Shown here: one piece after another, positions 6,448 through 13,894 of the stretch
How the letters are laid out: each line of letters opens with the position of its first letter
How positions within the stretch are numbered: the first letter of the stretch is position 1
Notes under the pieces: model-generated
What the model saw: only the letters and a program-made list of their open reading frames with translations
What the model was told of the DNA's origin: nothing
Database searches by the model: none
Position numbers and translations under genes: made by a program
From: an uncultured Eggerthellaceae bacterium
GTDB taxonomy: Bacteria > Actinomycetota > Coriobacteriia > Coriobacteriales > Eggerthellaceae
Direction: 5' to 3'
Length of the DNA stretch: 14,040 nucleotides
NCBI GenBank assembly: GCA_934668515.1
Contig: CAKUNS010000036.1
Coordinates: 1 to 14,040 of the forward strand

Positions 6448-7425
6448 CTACCCCATGATCGGTACGATCTCATCCAAAATCACCGAGCCATCCATACCGC
6501 TCATGTTGATGGAATAACTGATTGTTTCGCCGCTGTCGTCGACGTAAGAAACCCCATAATACGGCAGCGTTCCGAAAAAAGTCATGTTCAACAGCAACGG
6601 GCAATCAGGTGTCAGCTCGCCGCAATCGAACAAATCATCAGTGGAAAATAGCACAGCGCTTTCCGTGGGAATAGCCTGAACGCTCAAAACCTTGAAGCCT
6701 TTAACGGCTCGATCGCAGGAGAAAAGCACCTGGGCCACAGGCTCCTCCGAGCTAACGGAAAGCTCGTTGTAGTTCGAGTAATCACCAAGCGCATCTTCCG
6801 CCCAGTCCCCATGAACAACAGGCTCGAATGCTTGCTTGATGCGTTGCAAAGCATGCGCGTTCGCTGTCCCTCCGCCAGTGCCGTTAAGCAAATCCGCACT
6901 CAGGAAGCGATAGGTTGGAAAGTCCCCAGTTTCATCTTTAACCACGAAATACGTGAACTGCTCGTACCCGCAAAGCCTTCCGCTGGTATCAAAATACACA
7001 CCATCCGCCAACGAAATACCTTCACGCGAAGTCGCCAAGAAAGCAGGCTCCCAGCAATAGACGGTGTAGGTTCCGCTTTCATCCGAAAGGGTTTCTTCTT
7101 GATGGAAATTCACGACCTCATAACCGCTCAATGCGGTGGTTTGCAACTCAGAAGAGCATTCTCCCAGCAATCGTTCTGCGCGTCTGTCCAGGATGCCGGA
7201 ATAAACGACATAAGCGTCTTGATCAATCCAAGACTCAGCACTCTCGGGATAGAAAGAAGGAAGTGACGACAGCTCCCGCAAACCCTCCGCCATCATCGTT
7301 TCCACTCGATCAGAGACGACCGTCTTGACAAAGGTAGTTCTACTCGGCTCAACCGAATTTGAAGCACAACCTACCATTGGCAAAGAGAGCGCGAACGTCA
7401 GCGCAATGATTGGCACTCGCCTCAT
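6448..7425 (-). CDS. Predicted lipoprotein, unknown function
   Basis: This 325-residue protein has a lipoprotein signal: MRR, a hydrophobic core and LPMVGC with the lipidated cysteine at position 20. It should be anchored to the outer face of the membrane. The mature part is mainly polar and acidic with aromatic strands (for example YTVYCWEPAF and PYYGVSYVDDSG) and no domain I recognise. The start is supported by GGGAGGA about 9 bases before the ATG. It lies downstream of the sigma/anti-sigma operon on the same strand but behind an intrinsic terminator, so it probably has its own promoter (TATATA at 7469-7474). An extracytoplasmic target or partner of the sigma system is possible but unproven. 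Confidence 0.8.
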   Translation of the reverse strand: MRRVPIIALTFALSLPMVGCASNSVEPSRTTFVKTVVSDRVETMMAEGLRELSSLPSFYPESAESWIDQDAYVVYSGILDRRAERLLGECSSELQTTALSGYEVVNFHQEETLSDESGTYTVYCWEPAFLATSREGISLADGVYFDTSGRLCGYEQFTYFVVKDETGDFPTYRFLSADLLNGTGGGTANAHALQRIKQAFEPVVHGDWAEDALGDYSNYNELSVSSEEPVAQVLFSCDRAVKGFKVLSVQAIPTESAVLFSTDDLFDCGELTPDCPLLLNMTFFGTLPYYGVSYVDDSGETISYSINMSGMDGSVILDEIVPIMG

Positions 7426-7468
7426 AAGGGGTTCCTCCCTTTCCGCACATCGCCGAATTTCGCCTTGC

Positions 7469-7474
7469 TATATA
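7469..7474 (-). promoter_or_regulatory. Possible -10 box of the lipoprotein gene
   Basis: TATATA sits in an AT-rich island about 45-50 bases upstream of the lipoprotein start and downstream of the sigma operon terminator. The -35 region has no clear match to TTGACA. An ECF-type promoter cannot be excluded. Confidence 0.25.
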
Positions 7475-7592
7475 AATCCCGACTATAGTAATTTCATCAC
7501 ACATGATGCGTTGGTTTCAATCGCTAATTATGCACACGGAACCGAACCTTCGACTTATGCCCGATCATCAAAGAAAGCTAGAGAAAATGAAA

Positions 7593-7627
7593 CAAAACGT
7601 GCGCCCCGTTTCGAGGCGCACGTTTTG
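7593..7627 (-). terminator. Intrinsic terminator of the sigma/anti-sigma operon
   Basis: A perfect 13-bp stem, CAAAACGTGCGCC (7593-7605) with GGCGCACGTTTTG (7615-7627), has a 9-base loop. On the minus strand it ends in GTTTTGTTTCATTTT. It starts five bases after the stop codon of the anti-sigma gene. Confidence 0.9.
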
Positions 7628-7631
7628 GTTG

Positions 7632-8273
7632 CTAGTTGAACATATTCGGTTGGATATATCCGTAAGGACTCCAGGCATAGCCATTTTGATACTTGATGGT
7701 CAGGTAAAAAACGCTATCCTCTACCTGCAGCTGTACATAGCATATGCCATCAACGAACTTATCGGTTACGTCAAGCTGCTGGTTAAGGTAGTAAACAACC
7801 ACGCGACCATTTTCCTCGTATTCAACCTCGGGGGCGTTGATCTCGTCCCAAAGCTCCTTCTCGGTCAAAGGCCGCTCAGTCCCGTCAGGATTGATCGCAA
7901 CGCCGCCGCCTTCCCTATGCACCTGGTTTCCGTCCTCGTCTTCGTAGCCAAGCGAGTACGATCCATTTTCGACAACGAGCGTTGCATCAGTTTGATCGCC
8001 GTGGATCCAAACTTGCACGGTTCGCTGAATTCCACCGATGTCCATTGCATAGGCAGTCCCCCCAAGCCCGACGACAACCGCGAGCATGGCGGCAGCCGCG
8101 GCAAATCTGAAGCCTACTGCCTTGCGCTTCACCTGTTTCTTTGGTGTGCTCCCCGTTGCAACAGTCTTTACCCGAGCCGCCTCAATCTCACTCGCCAACG
8201 TATCGACAAGCTCGTCTTTACGTTCGTCGGTCATTTCGATTTTCCGCATTTCATCAGCATATCGGTTCGTCAT
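7632..8273 (-). CDS. Probable anti-sigma factor, single-pass membrane protein
   Basis: This 213-residue protein has a cytoplasmic N-terminal part rich in charged residues (MTDERKDELVDTLASEIEAA, about 14-33), a basic stretch KKQVKRK, one membrane segment (about 56-76, FRFAAAAAMLAVVVGLGGTAYA) and an extracytoplasmic part of about 135 residues with aspartate, glutamate and tyrosine-rich strands. Its ATG overlaps the stop codon of the ECF sigma gene (ATGA), so the two are translationally coupled. This order and topology are typical of sigma/anti-sigma pairs, in which the cytoplasmic part holds the sigma factor until an envelope signal arrives. No zinc-binding HxxxCxxC motif is present, so it is not a ZAS-type anti-sigma. 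The role is inferred from context and topology. Confidence 0.75.
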   Translation of the reverse strand: MTNRYADEMRKIEMTDERKDELVDTLASEIEAARVKTVATGSTPKKQVKRKAVGFRFAAAAAMLAVVVGLGGTAYAMDIGGIQRTVQVWIHGDQTDATLVVENGSYSLGYEDEDGNQVHREGGGVAINPDGTERPLTEKELWDEINAPEVEYEENGRVVVYYLNQQLDVTDKFVDGICYVQLQVEDSVFYLTIKYQNGYAWSPYGYIQPNMFN

Positions 8274-8746
8274 TCGAATTCGCCTCCTAGGGTTGCACGC
8301 AGCATTTCGCGTCCGCGGGAAAGATTCTTAGCAACAGCGCTTTCGGATTTGCCAATCAAACGCGCGATCTCAGCGATCTTGTATCCCTCGCAGTAATACA
8401 GAAAGATGGGCTCACGATACGTTTCCGGAAGCGCAGCAACAGCCTCGAGAATGCCACTGCCCCCTTCCGGTGACGCCGGTCGATCGCGAGCTTCGTCAAG
8501 AGCAACCGTTCGATTTCGCGAAGCCGACTTAAGCAGATCTTTGCAGCGGTTGATTGCCACACGCACAACCCAGGCTTTCTCGTGGTCCGCATCGACAAAC
8601 GCTTCACCACGCCTAACAAGCTTCACCAGCGTCTCTTGGCAAAGATCCTCGGCATCCTCTTTTGAATGAAGATACGTATAGCCAATCCTCATTATCAGAG
8701 GCGTGTACGTCTCAACAAGGCGAACAGCCTCGCTTCGTGCATCCAT
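8270..8746 (-). CDS. ECF-type RNA polymerase sigma factor
   Basis: This 158-residue protein has the two-domain layout of sigma-70 group 4. Region 2 is at about residues 10-75 (YTPLIMRIGYTYLHSKEDAEDLCQ is the core-binding and -10 recognition part; WVVRVAINRCKDLLK closes it). Region 4 is at about 100-150 (LPETYREPIFLYYCEGYKIAEIA, then the helix-turn-helix IGKSESAVAKNLSRGREMLR), which reads the -35 element. A GTG at 8752 is in frame, but the ATG at 8746 is preferred because GAAAGG lies 5 bases before it and would overlap the GTG. It forms an operon with the downstream anti-sigma gene. It probably controls an envelope stress or surface response; its targets are unknown. Confidence 0.93.
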   Translation of the reverse strand: MDARSEAVRLVETYTPLIMRIGYTYLHSKEDAEDLCQETLVKLVRRGEAFVDADHEKAWVVRVAINRCKDLLKSASRNRTVALDEARDRPASPEGGSGILEAVAALPETYREPIFLYYCEGYKIAEIARLIGKSESAVAKNLSRGREMLRATLGGEFE

Positions 8747-9081
8747 AAGCACCTTTCAACTTGCATGCTTTTTTCATCCGTAGAAAAGCTTCTCTGCCTA
8801 CAACACGAACGACCAAGCGAAAACCTGACAGGAATCTATCGATAGTTTGTATTAAAAGGAAAATAAAGGTTTGCGGAAAACACTGAAGCAGGCGCTTAGT
8901 AAACCCAAATCAATCAGGGGTCCACGCTTAAGCTAGATGCTAACGAGGCAGAAAGCGCCGCATTGCGGGAAAAGCTACAATGTATGCTGTTTTCGAACCT
9001 TGAGTTCAAACTCGCTAGCAGCCTGCTGCGCGTTTCGAAACCAAGCCTCAGATTGAACGATCGCACAAAACAAAGGCTCCC
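8747..9081. other. Divergent intergenic region between the sigma operon and trmO
   Basis: This 335-base gap must hold the promoters of two divergent units. Visible elements are a minus-strand TAATAC (8849-8854) that may be a -10 box for the sigma operon, a 10-bp palindrome CTATCGATAG (8836-8845), and a plus-strand TACAAT near 8976 that may serve trmO. None has a convincing -35 partner. A short frame without a good start codon runs into the trmO ATG but is not called as a gene. Confidence 0.3.
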
Positions 9082-9807
9082 ATGAAACCGATGGCCCATA
9101 TCCGCACCGATCTACCTCAGAAGTTCGGTATTCCCCGCAACAGTTTTCTTGCGCCCCACTTGCAAGGACGCATCATATTTGAACCAGAATACGCTTTGGA
9201 ATCGGCGGTTGCGGGAATCGAAAGTTTTACGCATTTGTGGTTGATCTGGCAATTCGAAAACGGCGTAACCGGCGGAACCGCCGACGACATAGCCCAGGAC
9301 TCCGTCACACCCCGCAAACAGGGCACGAACGATAAATGGTCGCCAACAGTTCGACCGCCTCGACTTGGCGGCGTCGAGCGCGTAGGCGTATTCGCCACGC
9401 GCAGCCCCTTCAGACCCAATCCGCTTGGCTTAAGCTGCGTGAAGCTCGAACGGGTAGAGATCACCGACGAGGGGCCCGTGTTGCACGTGCTTGGAGCCGA
9501 CTTGCGAGACGGTACGCCGATCTTGGACATCAAACCCTACATTCCGTTCGCCGACTGCCATACCGACGCTCAGGGCGGATGGGTCGACAGAGCACCGTGG
9601 CACGAGCTAGAAGTGGATTTCTCCGAACGACTGCACGAATCGATCGATTCGAACAAACTACCTGGCCTTCTGGAAGTGTTAAAGCAGGATCCACGCCGTG
9701 CGGGAAGCAAGCACGAGCCCGAACGCATTTACCATTTGGCGTACTGCTCCCTTGATGTGGCTTTCACCGTCGACGGCAATGTGCTGCACGTGATCGAAAT
9801 CAACTAG
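9082..9807 (+). CDS. trmO: tRNA (N6-threonylcarbamoyladenosine(37)-N6)-methyltransferase TrmO
   Basis: TrmO uses S-adenosylmethionine to methylate t6A at position 37 of tRNA-Thr, giving m6t6A and improving decoding. The 241-residue protein shows the full family pattern: TDLPQKFGIPRNSF near the N-terminus, HLWLIWQF, RPPRLGGVERVGVFATRSPF and RPNPLGLS in the SAM-binding barrel, LGADLRDGTPILDIKPYIPF, and the C-terminal domain with LLEVLKQDPRR and RIYHLAY. Length matches the family. The ATG at 9082 has AAAGG about 5 bases upstream. It stands alone between a divergent sigma operon and a convergent DUF192 gene. Confidence 0.92.
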   Translation: MKPMAHIRTDLPQKFGIPRNSFLAPHLQGRIIFEPEYALESAVAGIESFTHLWLIWQFENGVTGGTADDIAQDSVTPRKQGTNDKWSPTVRPPRLGGVERVGVFATRSPFRPNPLGLSCVKLERVEITDEGPVLHVLGADLRDGTPILDIKPYIPFADCHTDAQGGWVDRAPWHELEVDFSERLHESIDSNKLPGLLEVLKQDPRRAGSKHEPERIYHLAYCSLDVAFTVDGNVLHVIEIN

Positions 9808-9850
9808 AAAGTACAAACACGAGGGTGAATCGATCGCGTTCTTTTTCCCT

Positions 9851-10204
9851 CTACTTTTCCATGAGCTGAACCGAACTGGGCACTATGCCATCGAAATAAC
9901 CTGCGGGCATTTCCAGGACATGGCAGGCACCTTTCACTCTTTTGCCAAGCTGCCACGGAAGCAAGGTTTCAACCTCAATCCCCCTTAGGTTGGAATCTAG
10001 ATACAAAACATCAATCGGAAATCTCATGAAACAACAGTGCACCCGCGAACAGTTAGCAAGAAACAGCCCCTCTTCTTCGCCGAGCGACGCCCTTCCCATC
10101 AGACCACACAACCGAGAAGAAAATGTTCTGGCGACAGGAACGCTAACCGCTCTGCCTTCCTTCTTTACAAGCACGCTCTTCGCGTAGGAACGCCTTGAAC
10201 CCAT
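9851..10204 (-). CDS. DUF192 family protein
   Basis: This 117-residue protein covers the DUF192 (UPF0127) fold. Signature parts are RLCGLMGRASLGEEEGLFL, the HCCFMRFPIDVLYLD strand (family: xFWMKxxxxPLDVxFxD) and the closing VLEMPAGYF. The function of the family is not established. The start at 10204 is chosen because GAGGTG lies 3 bases before that ATG; two upstream in-frame ATGs (10270 and 10240) lack an RBS and would add residues outside the domain. Many relatives have a signal peptide, but none is seen here. It is convergent with trmO across 43 bases. Confidence 0.82.
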   Translation of the reverse strand: MGSRRSYAKSVLVKKEGRAVSVPVARTFSSRLCGLMGRASLGEEEGLFLANCSRVHCCFMRFPIDVLYLDSNLRGIEVETLLPWQLGKRVKGACHVLEMPAGYFDGIVPSSVQLMEK

Positions 10205-10525
10205 AATCACCTCGATAATATCTGCGTCATAGCTTGTCATAACAAATGATATGGTGGTTATTTTGAACATTCAAGCAGATGGCAAGGGCATCTTCATTCA
10301 ACATCTTCACGCTCTCTTGCTGGCGTTTTTATGTACCGAAAAGGCATTCGTTGCCGAAGCGTTACTATAGACACCCTCTTGCGGCACAGTTTTCCGTACA
10401 ACCCGAAAGAACAACGCTTCATCTAGGGTAAAACACCCCTAGCGGGAGCCTTGTCGTCTTTACTCGCTTGCGCAGCTGCGACACAGGAGCCATGAACACA
10501 ACCAACTCGACACGAATTGAAGGCC
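10205..10525. other. Divergent gap between the DUF192 and SulP genes
   Basis: The gap of about 320 bases contains an inverted repeat CTAGGG (10423-10428) / CCCTAG (10437-10442) and a strong RBS (CAGGAG) placed before an ATG at 10492. That ATG is out of frame with the transporter. No convincing promoter pair was identified. Confidence 0.3.
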
Positions 10526-12199
10526 ATGCAGCGCGACAAAATCGAACCGATCCTGTTCAGCATCATCAAGCATACCGACAAGGAAGAACTTTGCAGGCAA
10601 ATCCCAAAGGATATCGTCTCCGGCATCGTCGTAGCAGTAGTAGCACTTCCGCTTTCCATCGCGCTGGCAATTGCTTCGGGCGTCGCCCCTGAACAAGGTT
10701 TGTACACTGCAATCGTCGCGGGCTTCCTTATTGCGCTGTTCGGCGGCAGCCGCGTGCAGATCTCCGGACCGACTGCAGCGTTCGCCACTATCGTAGCGGG
10801 CATTGTGGCAACAGACGGTCTTGACGGCCTGATTGCGGCAACCATCATCGCGGGCGTCATCCTTATGCTGATGGGCTTGCTGAAACTGGGCACCCTCATT
10901 CGCTTCGTGCCTTTCACCATCACGACCGGCTTCACCGCCGGCATTGCCGTCACCATTGTCATCGGCCAGATAAAAGACCTGCTGGGACTAACCTATCCCG
11001 CGGGCACCGTCACCATCGACGCAATCGACAAAATGACGGCCGTCGCGGAAAACATCGGCACCTTCAATGCGCAGGCACTTATCGTGGGAGTAGTTTCCCT
11101 TGCGATACTTATCACGTGGCCCAAGGTGTCTAAGCGCATCCCTGGGTCGCTTGTTGCCGTCATCGTGGGTGCCGCAATGGTTCCCTTGCTAGGTCTTGAC
11201 GTCAATACCATTGGCGACCTGTATATCATCAACGCTGGATTGCCCACCTTGCATGTCCCGCACATCAGCCTCGACCTGCTGCGCGATGAGCTTGCAAACG
11301 GATTTACCATTGCGCTTCTTGCCGCCATCGAATCACTGTTGTCTTGCGTGGTTGCCGACTCCATGATCTCAAGCCACCACCGCTGCAACATGGAACTGGT
11401 CGCTCAGGGCATGGGCAACATCGGCTCGGCGCTTTTCGGCGGCATTCCCGCAACGGGCGCCATAGCCCGCACCGCCGCAAACGTCAGGAGCGGTGGCCGC
11501 ACGCCAGTTGCCGGCATGGTTCATGCCGTAGTGCTTCTTGCCGTTCTAGTGTTCCTTATGCCCTACGCCGCCCTCATCCCCATGCCCACCATCGCCGCCA
11601 TTCTTCTTCAGGTTGCCTACAACATGTCGGGTTGGCGCAGCTTTGCCCACCTGTGCGCCACTGCATCGCGCGGTGCCATCGCAACCCTGCTCCTTACGTT
11701 CACGCTGACCATCGTTTTCGACCTGGTAACTGCCATTGGCGTCGGCATGGTTATCACCGTGGTCTTGTTCATGAAGATGGTGAGCGAGGAAACCGAAGTT
11801 AAAGGTTGGAAGTACTACTGCGACGACGATTCCCAAGTCACGAATCTGCGCGAACTGCCGAAAAGCGTGCGCGTGTACGAAATCAACGGCCCTATGTTCT
11901 TCGGCATGGCCGACCGTATTTCGGACATCTCGGTAAAGGAATTCACTAAGTACTTGATCATCCGCATGCGCGGCGTTCCTTCCTTGGATGCAACCGGCAT
12001 GAACGCGCTGGAGAACCTGTATAAATACTGCAGCGAGAACGGTGTGCGCCTCATCTTCAGCCACGCAAACGAGCAGCCCATGAAAACCATGGAGCATGCA
12101 GGTTTCGTCGACTTGGTTGGTAAGGACAACTTCCGCGCGAACATCGACGACGCCATCGAATACGCCACGAAGCTCATCGAGGAAGAAGAGCAGGCGTAA
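10526..12199 (+). CDS. SulP family anion transporter with STAS domain
   Basis: This 557-residue inner-membrane transporter is of the SulP/SLC26 type, probably carrying sulfate, bicarbonate or another anion. The N-terminal transport domain (about residues 28-420) shows the family signatures ALPLSIALAIASGVAPEQGL, GGSRVQISGPTAAF and GAIARTAANVRSGGRTPVAG, with 10 or more hydrophobic segments. A cytoplasmic STAS domain follows (about 447-552) and contains the SLDATGMNAL motif around the site that is phosphorylated in related anti-anti-sigma factors. Length is normal. The ATG at 10526 is preceded by GAAGG only 2 bases away, and an in-frame TTG at 10517 has no RBS, so the exact start is uncertain. 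Substrate cannot be read from sequence. No clear terminator follows. Confidence 0.9.
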   Translation: MQRDKIEPILFSIIKHTDKEELCRQIPKDIVSGIVVAVVALPLSIALAIASGVAPEQGLYTAIVAGFLIALFGGSRVQISGPTAAFATIVAGIVATDGLDGLIAATIIAGVILMLMGLLKLGTLIRFVPFTITTGFTAGIAVTIVIGQIKDLLGLTYPAGTVTIDAIDKMTAVAENIGTFNAQALIVGVVSLAILITWPKVSKRIPGSLVAVIVGAAMVPLLGLDVNTIGDLYIINAGLPTLHVPHISLDLLRDELANGFTIALLAAIESLLSCVVADSMISSHHRCNMELVAQGMGNIGSALFGGIPATGAIARTAANVRSGGRTPVAGMVHAVVLLAVLVFLMPYAALIPMPTIAAILLQVAYNMSGWRSFAHLCATASRGAIATLLLTFTLTIVFDLVTAIGVGMVITVVLFMKMVSEETEVKGWKYYCDDDSQVTNLRELPKSVRVYEINGPMFFGMADRISDISVKEFTKYLIIRMRGVPSLDATGMNALENLYKYCSENGVRLIFSHANEQPMKTMEHAGFVDLVGKDNFRANIDDAIEYATKLIEEEEQA

Positions 12200-12478
12200 C
12201 CCCATTCGAACCACATTCGCCAAAGATGACTTTATTCGAACCGATGCATTCGATGGATCCGAATTTCACCTCTCTTCAGGGCTTTCTTCTTTTTCATCAG
12301 GTTGCCAGCAGTATTTATGAAAGAACGATTAATTAACTGTTACGAACTTATTTCACATAGCGCGACTTTTAAAGATGATGCGACAATACTTCGTTATATC
12401 GGAAGGGGTTCCCAACCGAGAGCGTCCACGCAAAAAGAGGACGCGTAGAAGCAAGTTCGTACAAGTCAGGAGTCGCAC
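12200..12478 (+). other. Gap and leader upstream of the LeuA-like gene
   Basis: The first part holds a direct repeat of ATTCGAACC (12204-12212 and 12234-12242, exactly 30 bases apart), each followed by another ATTCG. The last part holds two hairpins: GGTT/AACC around CCC (12407-12417) and GCGTCC/GGACGC (12422-12427 and 12439-12444). They would lie in the mRNA leader, and a strong RBS (CAGGAG) follows 6 bases before the ATG at 12479. No recognised riboswitch or T-box motif is seen. Confidence 0.3.
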
Positions 12479-13894
12479 ATGAAAGACATACGCGTCAGTG
12501 ACATCACGATGAAAGAGGCCGCTACCTCCAAAACGCTCTCCCTATCCTTCAAGGAGAAGCTAGAAATCGTGAAGATCCTAGACCGTATCGGTGTGGGCTC
12601 TATTGAAGTTGAGGGTATCGAGTCATCTAAGGTCGACGCCTTGCGAATCAAATCCATTGCCTCTCTGGTAAAAAACAGCACGCTTGCCGTTCCGGTGAAG
12701 ATGGACGAGCAGAATATCGAAGCCGTCTGGAACGCAGCTAAGGGTGCCAAGAGCGTTCGCCTGCAGGTGGAGGCAGCTGTAAGCCCCTCGTGCATGGAGT
12801 ACATCCAGCGCAAGAAGGCAGACAACCTGGTTGCCGATGCTGCCGCGGCCGTAGCCAAATGCGCGCAGCTTACCGACGACGTCGAGTTCGTGGCCGTTGA
12901 TGCCACCCGCACCGACGTTGCCTACTTGGCCAAGATCATCGAGGCTGTCGTTAACGCTGGCGCCAATACGGTTACCGTATGCGATGCCGCCGGCTCCATG
13001 CTTCCCGAAGAGTTCGCCGAGTTCATTAGCAACCTTACCCAGGCTGCACCCCAACTGAACGATATCACCCTTGGCATTTCTTGCTGCAACAACCTGAACA
13101 TGGCCGACGCTTGCGCAGTTGCCGGCGTCATGGCAGGCGCTTCCCTGGTGAAAGCAACTTCCTACCCCATGGACGTCGTCGCACTTGACAACATCTCCCG
13201 CATCCTTGCCGCAAAGGCCGACGCGCTTGATGCCCAATGCCATGTCCGTGTAACCGAGCTTAAACGAGCTATGAATCAAATCGCCCGCCTGTGCTGCGAA
13301 GATCGCTCCAAAGCGCTCAAGTTCACCGATTCCGTTTCCGAAGCGGTAGAGGGGCTCGTTCTTACCGCAGGTGACGATCAAGAAACCGTTATGCAGTACG
13401 TCGAGCGTTTGGGCTACAGCCTGTCCGACGAAGACGCCGCATCGGTGTTCGAAGCATTCAAGAAGATTGCCGCAAACAAAGAAAACGTCGGTGCCACCGA
13501 GCTTGACGCCATCGTCGCCTCGGCCGCGCTGCAAGTTCCGCCTACGTATGTTCTTGAGGGCTATGTCATCAACACCGGCATGAGCTTCAAGGCAACCTCG
13601 CATATCTCGCTGCGTAAGAACGGTGAGATCCATGAAGCAGTGTCGCTGGGCGACGGTCCCATCGACTCTTCATTCAAATCCATCGAATCGGTTGTGGACA
13701 AGCACTACGAGCTTGACGATTTCCGCATCCAGGCCGTTACCGAAGGCCGTGAGGCAGTGGGTGAATCCATTGTGAAGCTCATCGCCGATGGCAAGGTATA
13801 TTCCGGCCGCGGCATTTCCACCGACATTGTTGAATCCAGCATTCGCGCGTACATCAACGCGCTGAACAAGATCGCATACGAGGAGCAGAACTAA
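12479..13894 (+). CDS. 2-isopropylmalate/homocitrate synthase-like protein lacking the catalytic residues
   Basis: This 471-residue protein has a DRE-TIM barrel (about residues 4-250), a linker, and an intact LeuA-type C-terminal allosteric/dimer domain (about 355-465, with GDGPIDSSFKSIE, VTEGREAVGE and GRGISTDIVESSIRAYINAL). The active site is changed. The usual TLRDGEQ is TMKEAAT (residues 10-16), so the catalytic Arg and metal-binding Asp become Lys and Glu. The usual HCHNDLG metal motif is SCCNNLN (201-207), losing both His. The GERAGN loop is VVALDN (233-238). It therefore should not perform the normal acetyl-CoA condensation. CAGGAG lies 6 bases before the ATG. The next gene overlaps its stop by one base, so the two are co-translated. 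It may be a regulatory paralogue, a subunit, or an enzyme with new chemistry. Confidence 0.85.
   Translation: MKDIRVSDITMKEAATSKTLSLSFKEKLEIVKILDRIGVGSIEVEGIESSKVDALRIKSIASLVKNSTLAVPVKMDEQNIEAVWNAAKGAKSVRLQVEAAVSPSCMEYIQRKKADNLVADAAAAVAKCAQLTDDVEFVAVDATRTDVAYLAKIIEAVVNAGANTVTVCDAAGSMLPEEFAEFISNLTQAAPQLNDITLGISCCNNLNMADACAVAGVMAGASLVKATSYPMDVVALDNISRILAAKADALDAQCHVRVTELKRAMNQIARLCCEDRSKALKFTDSVSEAVEGLVLTAGDDQETVMQYVERLGYSLSDEDAASVFEAFKKIAANKENVGATELDAIVASAALQVPPTYVLEGYVINTGMSFKATSHISLRKNGEIHEAVSLGDGPIDSSFKSIESVVDKHYELDDFRIQAVTEGREAVGESIVKLIADGKVYSGRGISTDIVESSIRAYINALNKIAYEEQN

Noticed and set aside
8963..9085. Short plus-strand frame ending in an ATGA overlap with trmO
   Set aside because: It looks protein-like but has no good start codon with an RBS; the ATGs inside it are weakly placed.
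9808..9857. GAGGG/CCCTC and AAAGTA/TACTTT arms between trmO and the DUF192 gene
   Set aside because: The arms are separated by an uneven 7-base bulge and a 21-base loop; not convincing as a terminator.
10423..10962. Minus-strand frame of 179 codons over the SulP gene
   Set aside because: It is the shadow of the transporter coding strand; low-complexity Met/Ala/Thr composition.
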